From: Riptortus pedestris
Lineage: Eukaryota; Arthropoda; Insecta; Hemiptera; Alydidae
Direction: 5' to 3'
Length of the DNA: 64,000 nt
Assembly (NCBI GenBank): GCA_019009955.1
Contig: CM032229.1
Location: 83,379,001-83,443,000, forward strand
Shown: one piece after another, positions 1 through 11,322 of the stretch
How positions within the stretch are numbered: position 1 is the stretch's first letter
Layout of the letters: every line of letters begins with the position of its first letter
Position numbers and translations under genes: made by a program
Notes under the pieces: generated by a model
Seen by the model: the letters and a program-made list of their open reading frames with translations, nothing else
Told to the model about the DNA's origin: nothing
Databases searched by the model: none

Positions 1-1732
1 AGACATTAACTTCTTTTATATTTACTTTACTGACAAGTCAAGTTAAATAAATGTATGTTAATATTATGGCTGGCTGGTGGAGGCTTCAACAAATAAAGGT
101 GCTGATTGACCTTTAATTTAACCGTGACCATTAAATAAATTATATATACCAAAAAAGTAGTCAGAGTTATGACTAAATTGAAATTAGTTTTGTTAAAAAT
201 TCTGAATTTCATAGCAAAATATATTTTGAACACATATCCATGAAGATATACAAAGAGATTCTGAAAAAAAAAAAAAAAAAAAAATGTTTAATAGGAATGG
301 AGATAAAGGGAGTCGCGGGCATTAAAATGGCTACAATGGCCAACTATATTTCTGACAATTATTCAAAAGTAAATTATCTGAAAGCGTTCATCTTAATATG
401 CGCAAGGTTTTCTACCCCTAGCCCCCCCCCATTTAGGATCTTTAATTAGGATGAAAGTCAAGAAAATTTGAAATTTCATTATTCTGAGAATAATCTGTCA
501 CATTAAGAGTGGTTTTTTTTTCCCTTGCAGAGATGAGGACTCCCTTTCCCCAAGCTCAACCCACCTTCTATACCCTGGATTAGGACTGGATTGAAAGTGT
601 TTCTACCACTTCTAGCAATACAATACCACAGCACCATACTTCTAGCTACGGCTTGATAGTTTTCATACTCTTACAGGTAGGGCATACCTTAGATGAATTC
701 TAACTCCTAACAAAAGTATGTATCATTAAGTAAACAATAAAATATGCTTTTAAAACGCTTAGTCATTCACAATGATAAAAAAACAACAACGGACAATTAG
801 ACATTACAGCAAACAATAAGAAGGAATTGTGTGACCAAAACTGATAAAAATTTACATAGAAATGCAAAGTAAATTAAGTCACTTAGTAAAATGAGATTAT
901 TAGTTTTAAATGTAAAGTGTCAAAAAATAAATCAATTAAAAGCATTTGTTCTTACATTAAATATAATGAACAATTATTCCTGTAAAATTATTCCTGTATA
1001 TCATCATTTTAGACGATTGGGTTTAGAAAAAAAGTTACAAAATTAAGGACAGTGCCCAGAATTATTTTTTTACTTGGAAAGTGGCTGATTTAAAAAATGT
1101 AACTATTTGATAGGGTGCATTCATAACAATAAATAAATAGGAATCAAATTACATATTAGGCAAATAAAGAACAAAGTTCAGAATATTGAAAAAAGAAAGT
1201 CCATTTATTGCTATTTGAAGTTATGTAGTAGGGAGAAGGTCCTCCCTACTACATTTAGGGCAATCTGATGACCAAAGCTAGATGGTTCTTTAATTTGCCT
1301 CTCTATACTCCCAGTATTGTCTTTAATTTGTATCCAACATAGGTATTTCATGGAAATGAGGATGTTACATATTCCATCATATCTTAAATATTGGTCCCAT
1401 ATTGCAGAAATGGTTTTGGAAATTTATTAAGGGTTCAATATATGAACCAAGCTGAAAGATGGGCCACATTCACAATGAGGGTAAGAAAAGGTAACCGAAG
1501 ACAGTATGAGATTCTTACAATACATCCTTACTATCCGGAGTAGTTAAAAGTGAAAGTAAACAGGGGGACAAAATTTAAAGATCCAAAGTAATCTACCTCA
1601 GCAGACAGATGAATATGGACATGAATGCACCTTTTAATTATGTTTAAATTTAAATAAAATCAATCAATTCATAGAATATTTATTAAATTCTCACATATAT
1701 TTATTTCCAAAGTAAATTCCTATCAATTTCAA
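1..1732 (-). other. 3' flank of the anoctamin gene; candidate terminal exon
   Basis: No confident gene. A terminal anoctamin exon is expected here if the donor at 1798 is used. Best candidate is 1377-1451 on the minus strand: acceptor GGCCCATCTTTCAG, then 24 codons to TGA, with AATAAA possible near 1204-1209; the protein would be 668 residues. Alternatives are a four-codon exon near 1075-1090 or read-through past 1799. None has homology support. The rest is AT-rich with no recognised repeat; the open frames near 27-233 and 240-449 include homopolymer and show no coding character. Confidence 0.35.
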
Positions 1733-1798
1733 TCACACGTTTAGAGGCTGAATAGCAACCAGACAAAAGCAAATCACATGACAGTGTAATTGTCTTAC

Positions 1799-2047
1799 CT
1801 GAAGTTTAAGTGCCTGCTTAGCTTTGTAATTACCCTTCGCAAGAGCAACACGGACCCATTCAGGCTTATCAGGAATGGCAAAGTGTAATATCTGGCGAAC
1901 ACCTAAGAGAAGGTGCTCTAATACAACAAAAGACAAATACCAAGCAGCTGGTGCTAGGTCAGGGGCTAGTGACCGAAGGGACGGATTCAATGACAGTAGA
2001 GCACAGTTTGTAATAACACTAAGAGTGCTCAAAGCTTGGAATGCTCG
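1799..2047 (-). CDS. ANO10: Anoctamin coding exon 11 (residues 562-644), last helices
   Basis: Acceptor TCTTTTTTTCAG, donor CTTCAG|GTAAGA. Encodes [20 protein letters not shown] and [20 protein letters not shown] then KPEWV, matching the ANO10 C-terminus (SVVTNCALI, EHALLALKFILAFAIPDKP). If the donor is not used, the frame runs 22 codons further to a stop at 1733-1735. Confidence 0.93.
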
Positions 2048-5000
2048 CTGAAAAAAAGAAAGAAGAGAAGTCAATAAACATGATATGAAACTTCTTAATT
2101 AGCAAGGTTATATGTTCTGAGATTTTGGATAAAGCTATTCCAAATAACAGTTATTAAGAACTGTTTTGTAGTATGAATTTTTATTTAAGTAGTTGTAAAC
2201 AATTTTGGGTAAACCAAAATAGAATAGTAATTTTATTAACATAGGAGAAAAATGAAAAAAGACCTAGTCAAAAATTACTCTAACTTCATTTTTTTTTAAG
2301 GTCTATCAATTTTAAAGTTTGATGTTCTAGCAATACAAAAATATTGGTCTGTAACCTATATGGTGTCATAAATAACTGCACTTTACTGGGTAAGGTAACA
2401 AAATATATCATAAGAATTCTATGTCAATGAGATTAGATTTGACAAAGAACAGATTCAAAAAGTGAAATGTATTAACTTAGTACTTCACACCTGCCAAGCT
2501 CCTGTATCCTTAACCTTTCTCGCCATAGGCCTCTGATAAGTACAACATAGTTTGAATGCATCACATCTAATTTCAAGTAGATTATTAGCAAAGGCCCAAA
2601 AAGCTGCCATTGGGTAGACAGCAGAAAAAAGGAAGACATATCCAAACTGTACAAACAGTTCTAAGTAATCATCATATGGATCCTGCAAAAGTATTAATAG
2701 TATATTTATTTATGATTTATTATGATATAAGTTCAATACATATTAAATAAAGTAATTTTGGATATAAAACTGAAACACTTATGCTGATTAGTTGTAAATA
2801 AGACAATGAAAAACATATTTTATTTTACTTAACTATTTTTAAAACATGGGATCCTAGAAGTTAAATAAAAAAAAAGTTGAAGAAATAACAAGCTTTTCTT
2901 AGAAGAACGAAAAGAAATTTTCTTCTAGAAAATCATAACAAAAAAAATCTGTAATTCAGGGGATATATAAAAGTATCGTAGATTTGCCACAATGTGCAAT
3001 GCATGTGCTGCAATGACACACTAATGATTTCATGTAAAATTGTATTTTCTATTTCTTCTAAAATATAAAACCTGCATAAACAAAACTTGATATTTTGGTT
3101 GGACATGAAGTGCATAGCAATAATGTGTGTGTGTAATAACGTAATTTTGTTTAGGGACGTGATTAAACTCAAGATTTTTTTTTTTGTTTATTCAAAGTCA
3201 AAAGTCTGTCCTCCAGCTTTATGGCCTCTAAAAAGTGAGAAGGACATTAAAAAATAATATGAATTATAATGAATTCCCATTTCACTGTATTTATTCATTT
3301 AGTTAATAAGAAATTATGTTTCAGGTGCTATCCAATAACACCAATCCTGAGAATAAGATTGGCCTGAGCGAAAGTCTACAAAATCATATATTATTATTTG
3401 CAAAATCATTTTTTAGCGACAATATATTTTTGTAATGCAAAATACAAATAATATCTAGATTATTGTTTACAAAAAAAAAAAAATCATTTGCTCACTTTTT
3501 GTTTTTTTCAAATCCTTTTAATTTTTTTTTCTGAATCACATTTTTATAATTTTTCCTTTTATTTCTTATTAGTAAAGGTTTAAAAAGTTGTTAAAGCCAA
3601 ATCTTTGTAAAAAAAAACATTTTAGTGATATGTACAGTAAGCCAGAGTCTGAGAGTGTTAAAGTGTCATGAGAGGGTATAGATTAATTACAAAATAAATT
3701 AGTGAATTAATGAACTCAAAGGTAGAGGAGATCCAATGAAAATAAAATTTTTAAAAAAATCATCTTTCACAGCTAGAGTGAACCCACCACATGGATTAAT
3801 TATAAAAGAATAACATTTACCACTTTTTAACGAACTGATAGAGGCACCCAAAAGAGAGCATATTTTTTAAAAATGTTCCAAAAACCAAGACATTATAAAG
3901 GATATAATGTTCGGCATAGTTGAATATGAATTGTGCATCCATGAAATCGAGCAATCTAATTCTTAACAACTAAAACATAAAAACGCACAACTTATGTACA
4001 TCATAGAGCTCCATCATTCCTTCAACTACAGCTTGTTTAATTCGTGAGTCATAGCTTTCCAGTTCCTTCACACCAATTAATTCAATAACGTTTCTATCTT
4101 TTGAAGGTTTCACATCAGCAGAACTTGATTCAGAATCTTGCTTATGAATGCTTCTCACCTGAAACAAAAATAATGTAAATTGAATGGGTGTTGCGACTTT
4201 TTCATACTTTTTTTTTTGATAAGGTGGTTTTTAGAAATGATAAAAAAATTATTTTAATGCCTTGTATTCAGAGAGTCAAGAAAAAAAAAAAAAAAAGTGA
4301 AGAAATTGGAGCAGTCAGTAGAGATGTTGCACAGAAACTAATAAAAATTGAGAGCACTAACAACACTCAAAAGTTCAAATCAGCATGTATAATGGCTTTA
4401 AAGATATCTTTCACAATAGAAATTATTTGTTAGATGTTTTTTTTGTTTAATAATTAATGTTTATCAGAAATAATTTTTATATTTAGGTTTATTTATTCTT
4501 ATCAGGAGAAAATTTGGCCAGGTAGATTAGGTGAAGGCTGTTCATTATTTATATTTCCTTCTATTTTCAATTGACCAGCGGATATTAATTGGAGGATTTC
4601 CTGCAACTACATTCTCTTATTAAGCCGTCATTAAAATGTGCCTTTAAGTTTTTATTTAAATATTTTCTTTTTATATTAAATAAATTTTCACTTTTCACTA
4701 AGATGTAAAGTTCTTCACTGTAGGTTGGCTCTTTATTTATTATTTTTCATGTTTTTTTGTTTTGTTTTCAGCTTATGTTGCATCTTCTCTGACAAGACCA
4801 TCACAATATACATAAATAAAAAACAAAATAATACAACCTTAAGTAATTCATTTATAGAACTAAAATAAAATGAAATCTTACTTTGGAACTGAAGTTTCTA
4901 AGAACAAGTGGAACAAATGCCTCTTGAATATTGTTTATAGACTGCAAAACAATAAGGAGAGTGGCTAGTTGCTGTAAAACAGAATTAAAAATGGATAGTT

Positions 5001-5814
5001 TTCCTTCATTTTAAGTAAATAAACATTTTTATTCATGAAGAAAGATGAATAACTTACATATCGAAGTAGATCCATGTCCTGAATTATGAAAGCAATATAG
5101 AAAAGTGACATAAAATTATTAACAAATTCAAATAAAACTAATTTAGTTACTCGATGTCTGTCGAACTGAGATTGTGTTCTGTGGTTTTCTGAAAATTTTA
5201 AATTAACTTAATTAATTTTTTTGATAAAAGGTAATGGGAACTATAAAAATAAATTCCAAATGAATAGTTTAATATTGAGTGGGGTTCCTCCTTCTAACAT
5301 CAACTCATGCAGGTTAAAAAGAATTTTGGTCATACTATAAAAAAAATATGAATAATAACCAAAAATTATTTTCATTGAACTTGTGAGATATATGCAAATA
5401 TTTTGAGTATGACATGACCATTTAAGGTTTAATGTTCTAAACTACATGGTTTCTATTCGATCAACACCACACTTGATATTTAACCATTTCATGAATAACT
5501 AAAGATTATGTTAGGTAGTGACTGAAAGGGGGATGTAAGGCGAGGAGGGAAAATTTAACATATCTCTGTTACTATAAGTTAGATTTTATATAAACAATTT
5601 TGTTTAAATTCTTCATTTTTACAACTATTGTTCTATATACGTTTTCAATAATTAATAATTTGATTAATAACTGAGCTAGTTATTGTTTAGCAGATTTCCC
5701 CTAAGGGAAATCAGTTATTTAAATCATAATCATGATGGGATTTTCGAAACATTTCTTCAAATGTACATTGATCCTACCCAGGAGATGACGAAAATGAGGT
5801 CTGCTCAAAACTCA

Positions 5815-5905
<91 letters not shown>

Positions 5906-8900
5906 CCTGCTTCGCAAGGGAAATCATTTGAGGCTGAATGATGTTATTTTTTTTGGCAAGACTTTGCACAATATTTTTACATTTTCCCATCTCAGTGTTT
6001 AGGGTTTACACCTGAGTACCTGGCATTGCTGGGAATATTTTAATAATAAAAGTATTTGTTATTACTTCCTTATTTGGAAAAGAAGAAACAGGTTAAATAA
6101 TACACCACTTCAAATAAACAAACCAATGAAACATTACCCCACTCGGTGAGAAAGTTGGCAAGTCTTCTGTAGGCCATATTCATTACATAAATTAGGGCAG
6201 CATACACTACACTTGGAACAGAAAGAAGCCACACAGGGGTATTAGGCATTCCCTTCAGCTGATCCTCCACCCAAAAAGATAGCAACATAACCAGAAATGC
6301 TCCAAACATACAAGTAACGACAAGAGGCAAAGAAACACAGTACATCTAAAAGACAAAAAAATAGTATATGTATATATTTATATAAAATATGCAATATTAT
6401 TAACATATAGCCAAACAGTTGTACATCGAACTTTCAAAAAGTAAATTTCTTTGATGTTAACAAATGCAAAACTAAATACTTTAGTATAAAGCCCCCCAAA
6501 AAATAAGATATAATAAATACTTTTCCCTTGGGAAATATACTTTCATTTCTATTCAAATTTGCTATTTCATTATTTATTCAGTTCTGGTTGATGGTATGCT
6601 GTCAAGGTTTAGCCAATGTATGAGAGTATAACAACCATATATTAATTTACCTCATTTAGAAATTCCACATTCTTTTTTTTTTTTACTCTAACTGAATTTG
6701 GTCACTGCAACAAATCCACATTCCAAAAAATTTTGTCGATTGCATGCTCTTTTGTGAAGAGTCCAACATAACGGACCCAGACATCAATATAACTATAGAA
6801 CGGGTTGCTTGCCAATAAAATGAATTTCTTCTAGAAGAAATTCATAAACATATCAGTGGCAAGTGGAGTAATAGCGGAGCCCATGATTAATCCATTTAGT
6901 AGCATTTACCACCAAATTTGAAATAATTCTGTTTGAGACAGACTGATAATAACTTAGTAAAATATTTTTCCATCCCAGAGTGGAAGAAAGATAAGAACGA
7001 GGTTTAAAGAGCACACCACACGTCACACTGAATTTTCGCACATGTCTACTATTATGATATGAATTGCAATATGGGAAAAAGAAGGCGAAGAGACTGAACA
7101 TGGAAGGATTGTATATAAAGCTGTATAGAATGGAGAATGGAGAGAAGAATATTAATAAAAAGGATGAGGCAACTAGGCTTTGACAGTCAGTGACTGGGCC
7201 CTATCACCTCTCCGGGGACAGAGCTTCAGTCGCCAGGCTGCTTTGCAGTGACCTTGGATACACTTCTCTAATCAGGTACCTTCTACATCCCTCTATTATT
7301 AGCAGTGGGTTGTTTATTTATTTTTAAGTTTGTAATTTGCATTATAGTTCCTCTGGTGGTAACAATTCAGGGAGATTTTCACTCCATTGTGATATGTAAA
7401 TATATGTTTTTTACCTAGTAATTTGTTTTTTATTAATTTAGATAGTTTATAGGTTTTTAACTTTTTATCTTTCTGACATACGCTTATGGTTTTTATATTT
7501 ATTGGTAGACTATTTTTTAAATTTTCTATTGGTTTTTATGCTGAAAATGTTTGTTTTTTATTGCTTTGTGACTGTTTTTATTGTGTGCTATATTTGATTT
7601 TTTGTCTTAAGATTTTTGTTTGTCAGCAGAAATTGATGATGGAGCTTTGACTCTGAAAGTGCACTTTGCATAAATTAAAGCACTAGTAGTGGATAAGGCC
7701 TTTTTATTGATCCTGATCAATTGGTTCCTCTATCATTCAGCATCTCAGGAGAGATCTATAAATTATGTACTATACAATTTTTTATCTGATACATTGGAAG
7801 AGATCTCGAGTATCACAGCCAAATAAAATCATTTTGAATCCCCGAAAACATTTTCTTTGTTTCACTTAATAGGGTACAAGGAAGTCATGAGGTATCTACA
7901 TCAGAGTTTTTTTATCTTTGATTAACCAAATTGAAATCAATATGAAATTATATTTGATCTGTTGGTCGGGTCCAATCATGTCCTCTTCTTTTAAGAACTT
8001 TATAAAAGGCACATATTCATGCTGCTTACAGAGTGATTGTTCCTACTTCTTAGCTTTTATTTCATAGTTATTTTGTCACTAAAATGAGCTTCCCTATTAT
8101 GAAATTAAAGTATTCCATGATTGCAACATTACCTTTCAGCAAGTTTTGGTCTATTATTTTGCCTGGAAATGTTTTACTTAAAATTACAGCTTATCTTAAC
8201 CAGTAAGAGGTTAGGATCAGTATGCTTAAACATTTTTTTTGTTTTTTAAAAAATGGTCTCTTCATTGTTCAAGATTAGAGGCAAAATCTAAGAAACTATT
8301 GCATTTTTGTCTGTCTTGTTGCAAATCTAAACTGTGCCAGATTGTTACATAGCAAATTTAAAAAAAATAATTCATTTATTTTTAACAAAATAAATAAATC
8401 CCATTTATTGGAAGTTAATGAAGTTAAAAAAATAATTGAAATAGAATTTTCATTTGAGAGACTGCAACTTCTACAATTGATTGATATACAAGCAGATTCA
8501 AAATAGAACAGACCTTATACGTAGTGATTCTCATAATTGGCAATGAAAAATAAAAAAAATAAACACAGTTCGAGTATATTTATCAACATATTAACCATTG
8601 ATAATAATCAACTTATATACTAACTTTAATATGAGTTTTGAATCTAGGAGCCTGAGGAAGCATTTTCCCAGTAACAATGTCAACACCCATAGTTCCTCGG
8701 AAGTTTGGACGAGGCTCATCAAAACTTGTCATTGTAATAGTTCCCCAAATGAAAGCAAGCTCAGAACACTTCCTTCGCCATAGCTAATAAAAAAAAAATA
8801 TGTTGAACTTGGGAGGGCATTAAAAGTAAGTAAACTATTACTCATAAAATAGTGTAATAGCATTACCTCAAGAAAAAGTGTAGCACATATAATATTTAAT

Positions 8901-10640
8901 ATGCTAAATATTGCCATTGTACTTGCATCTGCAAGCATTTGCATAAAACCAAGTATTGTTGGCCCAATAAGGGATATAGTATAGAAGCCAAGAAACTGGA
9001 AATATAAGGCAATAGATTCTCCAAAATAAAGCCGAATGTCCTCTGTAGAAAAATTTAAGGCCGTAAAGATTAGCTATTACATAGGTTTCAAATATCTTAT
9101 TAATCAAAGTACAACAAATAAATTATGCTTCCATAAATATATTACAGATGCTAAGTATTGAAAGATTAAATATATTTACCATAAGGCTGCCGTTTAAAAG
9201 CTGTTTTATACCATTGAGCTCCTAACTTTCTAACTTCTTCTTCCTCATGAAGCGGATACATTTTGTTTATGATACCATAGTGAAGACACGCAGTGACTGA
9301 AATATATACATAAATAATCAACTGAATAACAAACATATTTATATTCTCTAATGAGTCAAAATGCAGTAGCAAGCCTCTTAAATAAATAATAATCACTTAT
9401 CAAACTACAACTTTAGATATGAAACTGGATTCTTATTTTCCAAAAATTCTTAAATAGTGCAGGTCAATGTTCCAGGAGCATTCCTGCTGAAGACTGTAAA
9501 AATAAATTGACTAAGAATCATCTCTTATATCTAATCTCACCACCTCCTCCATATTTTTAATTGTACCACACAGTGGTCTAGAATATAAAAAAAAAAAAAG
9601 TATTCAATGGAGCCCGGAATGTCATTTTTCCATATCTCATTAGCAACAGAATCCTGCTGTGAAGTTGCTTTTCAATTGTATTAATAGCTCAGAATTCAGG
9701 CTATCCAAAACAGTATTTCTTGGTGAATCATGTTGGAACACCAACGATAGTAATATATAATGGTGATGAAAGGAACATTCAAATACATAATTGGAGAACC
9801 AAAGAGAGAAATATATTACTGTCTGAGGATCCATTGGCAGAGGTTGCCCAGAACCCTCCTCATGTTTTTCTCATCTAGGATGTGTTTCAAAATTTGATGA
9901 ACCAATATTAGGGTAAAATTTTAAATGCTGTATATATGCTGAATAGGATTTTATTTAAGCTGTAACAAACAAAAGGACAACATAGAAATTCTAATGGACC
10001 TCGGTACTGAATATACATGTGTGAGTGTGTGTATGTATACACTCCCACATATACATACATACAATTATACCTACTAACAGGATAAAATGTATAGTATGAA
10101 CATAAGCGTACCAATAGATTGACCTTCATATAGAGAACAATTAGTATAACCCTTGACATGTGTCTCGTGTGACAAGGCTCTGATATTTTCGATCTCATGT
10201 CTAACAATTGTCTGTTTTTCCGATGTTGTGAGAAACTCGTCCAATTCTTCTCGGGAAGTGAACTCATCAATCTCATCTAGTGTGAATTCTCTGAGTGTAC
10301 CATGTTTATCACGTTTCCTTAGCTCAAGCTCTTCAGCAAGATCCAAGAGTGTATTTGTTTCAGCCGAAACATGAATGGTGAGGTTCTGTAAATCAAATAA
10401 CAAATATAAAAGACTAATCATCAATTCAGAGAGGACATAACTGTAACATGGTTATTTGCTTACGCAGTCATATCGGAAAGGTTGAGCTCGGAGTAGTAAT
10501 TCTGCGCCTCCCTTTTTCTTCTCTTTTGTTATTTTATCCACAATCCATTGAGCAGTTTCACCTTTCACCTTCCTGCTAAACTCTATCACCATGTAAGTAG
10601 GAGGAAAGGATTCTTGAATGGCTTTTCCATTTGGCTTCAT
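1799..10640 (-). CDS. ANO10: Anoctamin (TMEM16), ANO10-type; 11 exons, C-terminal end unresolved
   Basis: Anoctamins are dimeric membrane proteins acting as Ca2+-activated phospholipid scramblases or ion channels; the ANO10 type is usually intracellular or involved in Ca2+ signalling. Eleven exons read on the minus strand: 10464-10640, 10112-10385, 9180-9296, 8867-9042, 8625-8783, 6138-6345, 5058-5188, 4882-4971, 4000-4158, 2491-2682, 1799-2047. All joins are AG/GT and phases agree, giving 644 residues; human ANO10 has 660. Similarity to ANO10 runs the whole length, from GGAELL near residue 45 to FAIPDKP near 620. Positions matching the ANO1 Ca2+ sites are present: N427/E431 (NNIQE), D502/E505 (DDYLE) and E534/D538 (EIRCD). 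The start ATG at 10640 has an in-frame stop upstream; a 5' untranslated exon is possible. ANO8 is the nearest alternative. Function in this species is inferred. Confidence 0.93.
2491..2682 (-). CDS. ANO10: Anoctamin coding exon 10 (residues 498-561), Ca2+-site core
   Basis: Acceptor ATACTTTTGCAG, donor TGGCAG|GTGTGA, phase 0. The most conserved exon: [13 protein letters not shown], then [20 protein letters not shown] and QRP. D502/E505 and E534/D538 align with E702/E705 and E734/D738 of mouse ANO1. Together with exon 8 the whole Ca2+ site looks preserved. Confidence 0.95.
2683..3999. other. Anoctamin intron, AT-rich
   Basis: Intron between exons 9 and 10. Long A and T runs; no coding sequence, structural RNA or repeat family recognised. 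Confidence 0.7.
4000..4158 (-). CDS. ANO10: Anoctamin coding exon 9 (residues 445-497), cytoplasmic loop
   Basis: Acceptor TTTGTTTCAG, donor TATGAT|GTACAT, phase 0. Encodes a hydrophilic Ser/Lys/Asp-rich loop ending [10 protein letters not shown], which leads into the next exon. This loop varies across the family, so support comes mainly from splice sites, phase and position. Confidence 0.85.
4882..4971 (-). CDS. ANO10: Anoctamin coding exon 8 (residues 415-444), first Ca2+-site helix
   Basis: A 30-codon exon, phase 0 at both ends (acceptor GTTTTACAG, donor AAA|GTAAGA). It reads [24 protein letters not shown] aligns with NNLFE of ANO1, whose N650 and E654 bind Ca2+; here these are N427 and E431. 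Confidence 0.9.
5058..5188 (-). CDS. ANO10: Anoctamin coding exon 7 (residues 371-414), TM5
   Basis: Acceptor AATTTTCAG, phase 1 in; donor CGATAT|GTAAGT, phase 0 out. Encodes [19 protein letters not shown] then [18 protein letters not shown], matching the conserved NH-I-K-LVF-F-N-F-SLFYIAF-L-DM segment of ANO10. Confidence 0.93.
5445..5905 (+). mobile_element. HIN fragments with a mirrored CT/AT/AG microsatellite
   Basis: Lies in the anoctamin intron between exons 6 and 7. 5445-5680 resembles the HIN interior (Phe/Leu-poor noncoding, ATCTCTGTTACTATAAGT). A HIN 5' end follows at 5689 (AGCAGATTTCCCCTAAGGG) with GGAGATGACGAAAATGAGGT. It runs into a (CT)n-(AT)n-(AG)n array at about 5814-5904 whose two arms are reverse complements, so the array could fold back on itself. 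Confidence 0.7.
6138..6345 (-). CDS. ANO10: Anoctamin coding exon 6 (residues 302-371), TM3-TM4
   Basis: Acceptor GTCTTTTAG; ends in phase 1 at TGGG|GTAATG. Encodes [19 protein letters not shown] and [18 protein letters not shown], then [11 protein letters not shown], matching YVPSIIYAIVIEIMN...YRYAAEFLTSWE of ANO10. The 2.3-kb intron before this exon holds a Penelope-like fragment and other repeats. Confidence 0.93.
6690..7110 (-). pseudogene. Penelope-like retroelement fragment, decayed and out of order
   Basis: On the minus strand 6838-6889 reads [16 protein letters not shown], close to the MGSPLSP-(I/L)-AD-(I/L)-FM motif of reverse transcriptases of Penelope-like and related elements. 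In another frame, upstream at about 6990-7101, [17 protein letters not shown] then [11 protein letters not shown] resembles the LPY...K...F-P segment that normally follows the RT domain in Penelope-like proteins. Finding the downstream segment first suggests a partial head-to-tail copy or rearrangement. Stops and frame changes make it non-functional. It lies in the anoctamin intron between exons 5 and 6. Confidence 0.55.
7600..7760 (+). repeat. Repeat segment shared with 55505-55640
   Basis: GACTCTGAAAGTGCACTTTG, then AAATTAAAGCACT, TGATC..AATTGGTTCCTCTA is closely similar to GCTCTGAAAGTGCACTGTG, AAATAAAACGCACT, TTAATTCGTTCCTCTA at 55.5 kb. Two diverged copies of an unidentified interspersed repeat, possibly the end of a retroelement. 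Confidence 0.5.
7761..8624. other. Anoctamin intron, no recognised content
   Basis: Part of the intron between exons 5 and 6. AT-rich single-copy-looking sequence; no coding or repeat signal recognised. Confidence 0.6.
8625..8783 (-). CDS. ANO10: Anoctamin coding exon 5 (residues 249-301)
   Basis: Phase 0 at both ends (acceptor TTATTAG, donor AAA|GTTAGT). Encodes the cytoplasmic loop [15 protein letters not shown] then DEPRPNFRG and VTGK, lining up with LWKRGC, RWGT, EEPRPGFHG and ITGK of ANO10. Confidence 0.93.
8867..9042 (-). CDS. ANO10: Anoctamin coding exon 4 (residues 190-248), TM1-TM2
   Basis: Enters in phase 1 (G|AG GAC) and leaves in phase 0 at CTTGAG|GTAATG. It begins [15 protein letters not shown], the family's conserved YFGE-IA-YF segment, and encodes two hydrophobic helices, one around [17 protein letters not shown] and one around [16 protein letters not shown]. 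Confidence 0.93.
9180..9296 (-). CDS. ANO10: Anoctamin coding exon 3 (residues 151-190)
   Basis: Acceptor ATATATTTCAG and donor TATG|GTAAAT, both phase 1. Contains [19 protein letters not shown], matching the FPLHD...LEDTWY segment just before the first membrane helix in ANO10. Confidence 0.92.
9297..10111. other. Anoctamin intron with a short GT/TA tract
   Basis: Intron between exons 2 and 3. Contains a TGTGTGAGTGTGTGTATG stretch near 10018-10036. The open frame near 9640-9834 has no recognisable homology and no coding support. Confidence 0.6.
10112..10385 (-). CDS. ANO10: Anoctamin coding exon 2 (residues 60-151)
   Basis: Acceptor TTTGATTTACAG, then NLTIHVSA; ends in phase 1 at ATTG|GTACGC. 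It encodes the rest of the cytoplasmic N-terminal domain with the family signature [20 protein letters not shown], matching LTSSERQYIIKHELENLRA of ANO10. Confidence 0.93.
10464..10640 (-). CDS. ANO10: Anoctamin coding exon 1 (residues 1-59)
   Basis: Starts MKPNGKAIQ and ends at Cys59 with donor GTAAGC, phase 0. It carries the family's N-terminal cytoplasmic motif (MVIEFS, then QWIVDKI and GGAELLLR). A TGA lies in frame upstream of the ATG. CTCACAG just before the ATG could be an acceptor for a 5' untranslated exon further right, which I could not locate. Confidence 0.88.
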
Positions 10641-11322
10641 AGCTGTGAGGTATGCTGTGATCTTTCATAGACTCCTGAGAAAGATCGGGACACATAATTC
10701 AGCATGAAATAAAAATATAGTGTTAAAATAAAAAGCAGAGACTATAGCATTGTTTTTAAACGCAATGGATAAGACCACATTCTCAATAAATAAAGCTAGA
10801 GCAATTAAAAATTACTAATGACATCACTTATTTAATGAAGTGCTCACTATTCTAAAAATTAATGAAGGACTAAAACATTCATTACATGAATTTGTAATTT
10901 AAGTACCAGTCAATTAGCACTGAACATAATAAATAACATATCTTTATTTAGAATAAAGAGGGGAATATTAAAAATAGATTGTGACATCATATCCACGTGG
11001 AACTGGCAACATGCAACAAAAATAAAAAAAAATATTAAAATTTAAAAGTTTCTACATACCAAAAATTGTATTCCTTCTTGGTTAAAAATAGACAAGCACA
11101 TAAGCACAAAAATAATCGGAAAGTATTTGACAGATAGGAAGGTTCTCTGAGGAGGTAATGTAACCTCACTTAATTAATAATAGAAGAAAAGAGATACCAG
11201 AACTGTCTGTAGTGAATATCGATATTCTGAAATGTATCCAGCCAATTACGAAATACCTCTATTTGGAATGGACCTGTGCGAGAAAAGCGTGTTTCTTAAA
11301 TTATTTCTAATAATGAAGGATT
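10641..11322. other. 5' flank of the anoctamin gene
   Basis: AT-rich. Should hold the promoter and any 5' untranslated exon, but I see no clear TATA box, initiator or exon. Confidence 0.4.

Noticed and set aside
27..233. Terminal anoctamin exon behind the strong poly-T acceptor near 262
   Set aside because: The acceptor is just the complement of a 21-A run; the following frame has no similarity to anoctamin C-termini.
1752..1798. A 47-bp intron giving a four-codon anoctamin terminal exon
   Set aside because: The AG at 1752-1753 has a usable tract but the intron would be too short to be convincing; read-through or a downstream exon is more plausible.
5683..5990. Open frames rich in Ser-Leu, Tyr-Ile and Arg-Glu repeats
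   Set aside because: Direct translations of the CT/AT/AG microsatellite on both strands; similar cases near 31060-31299 and 35636-35917.
10153..10374. 73-codon Ser-rich plus-strand frame
   Set aside because: It is antisense to anoctamin exon 2, which has clear homology and matching splice phases.
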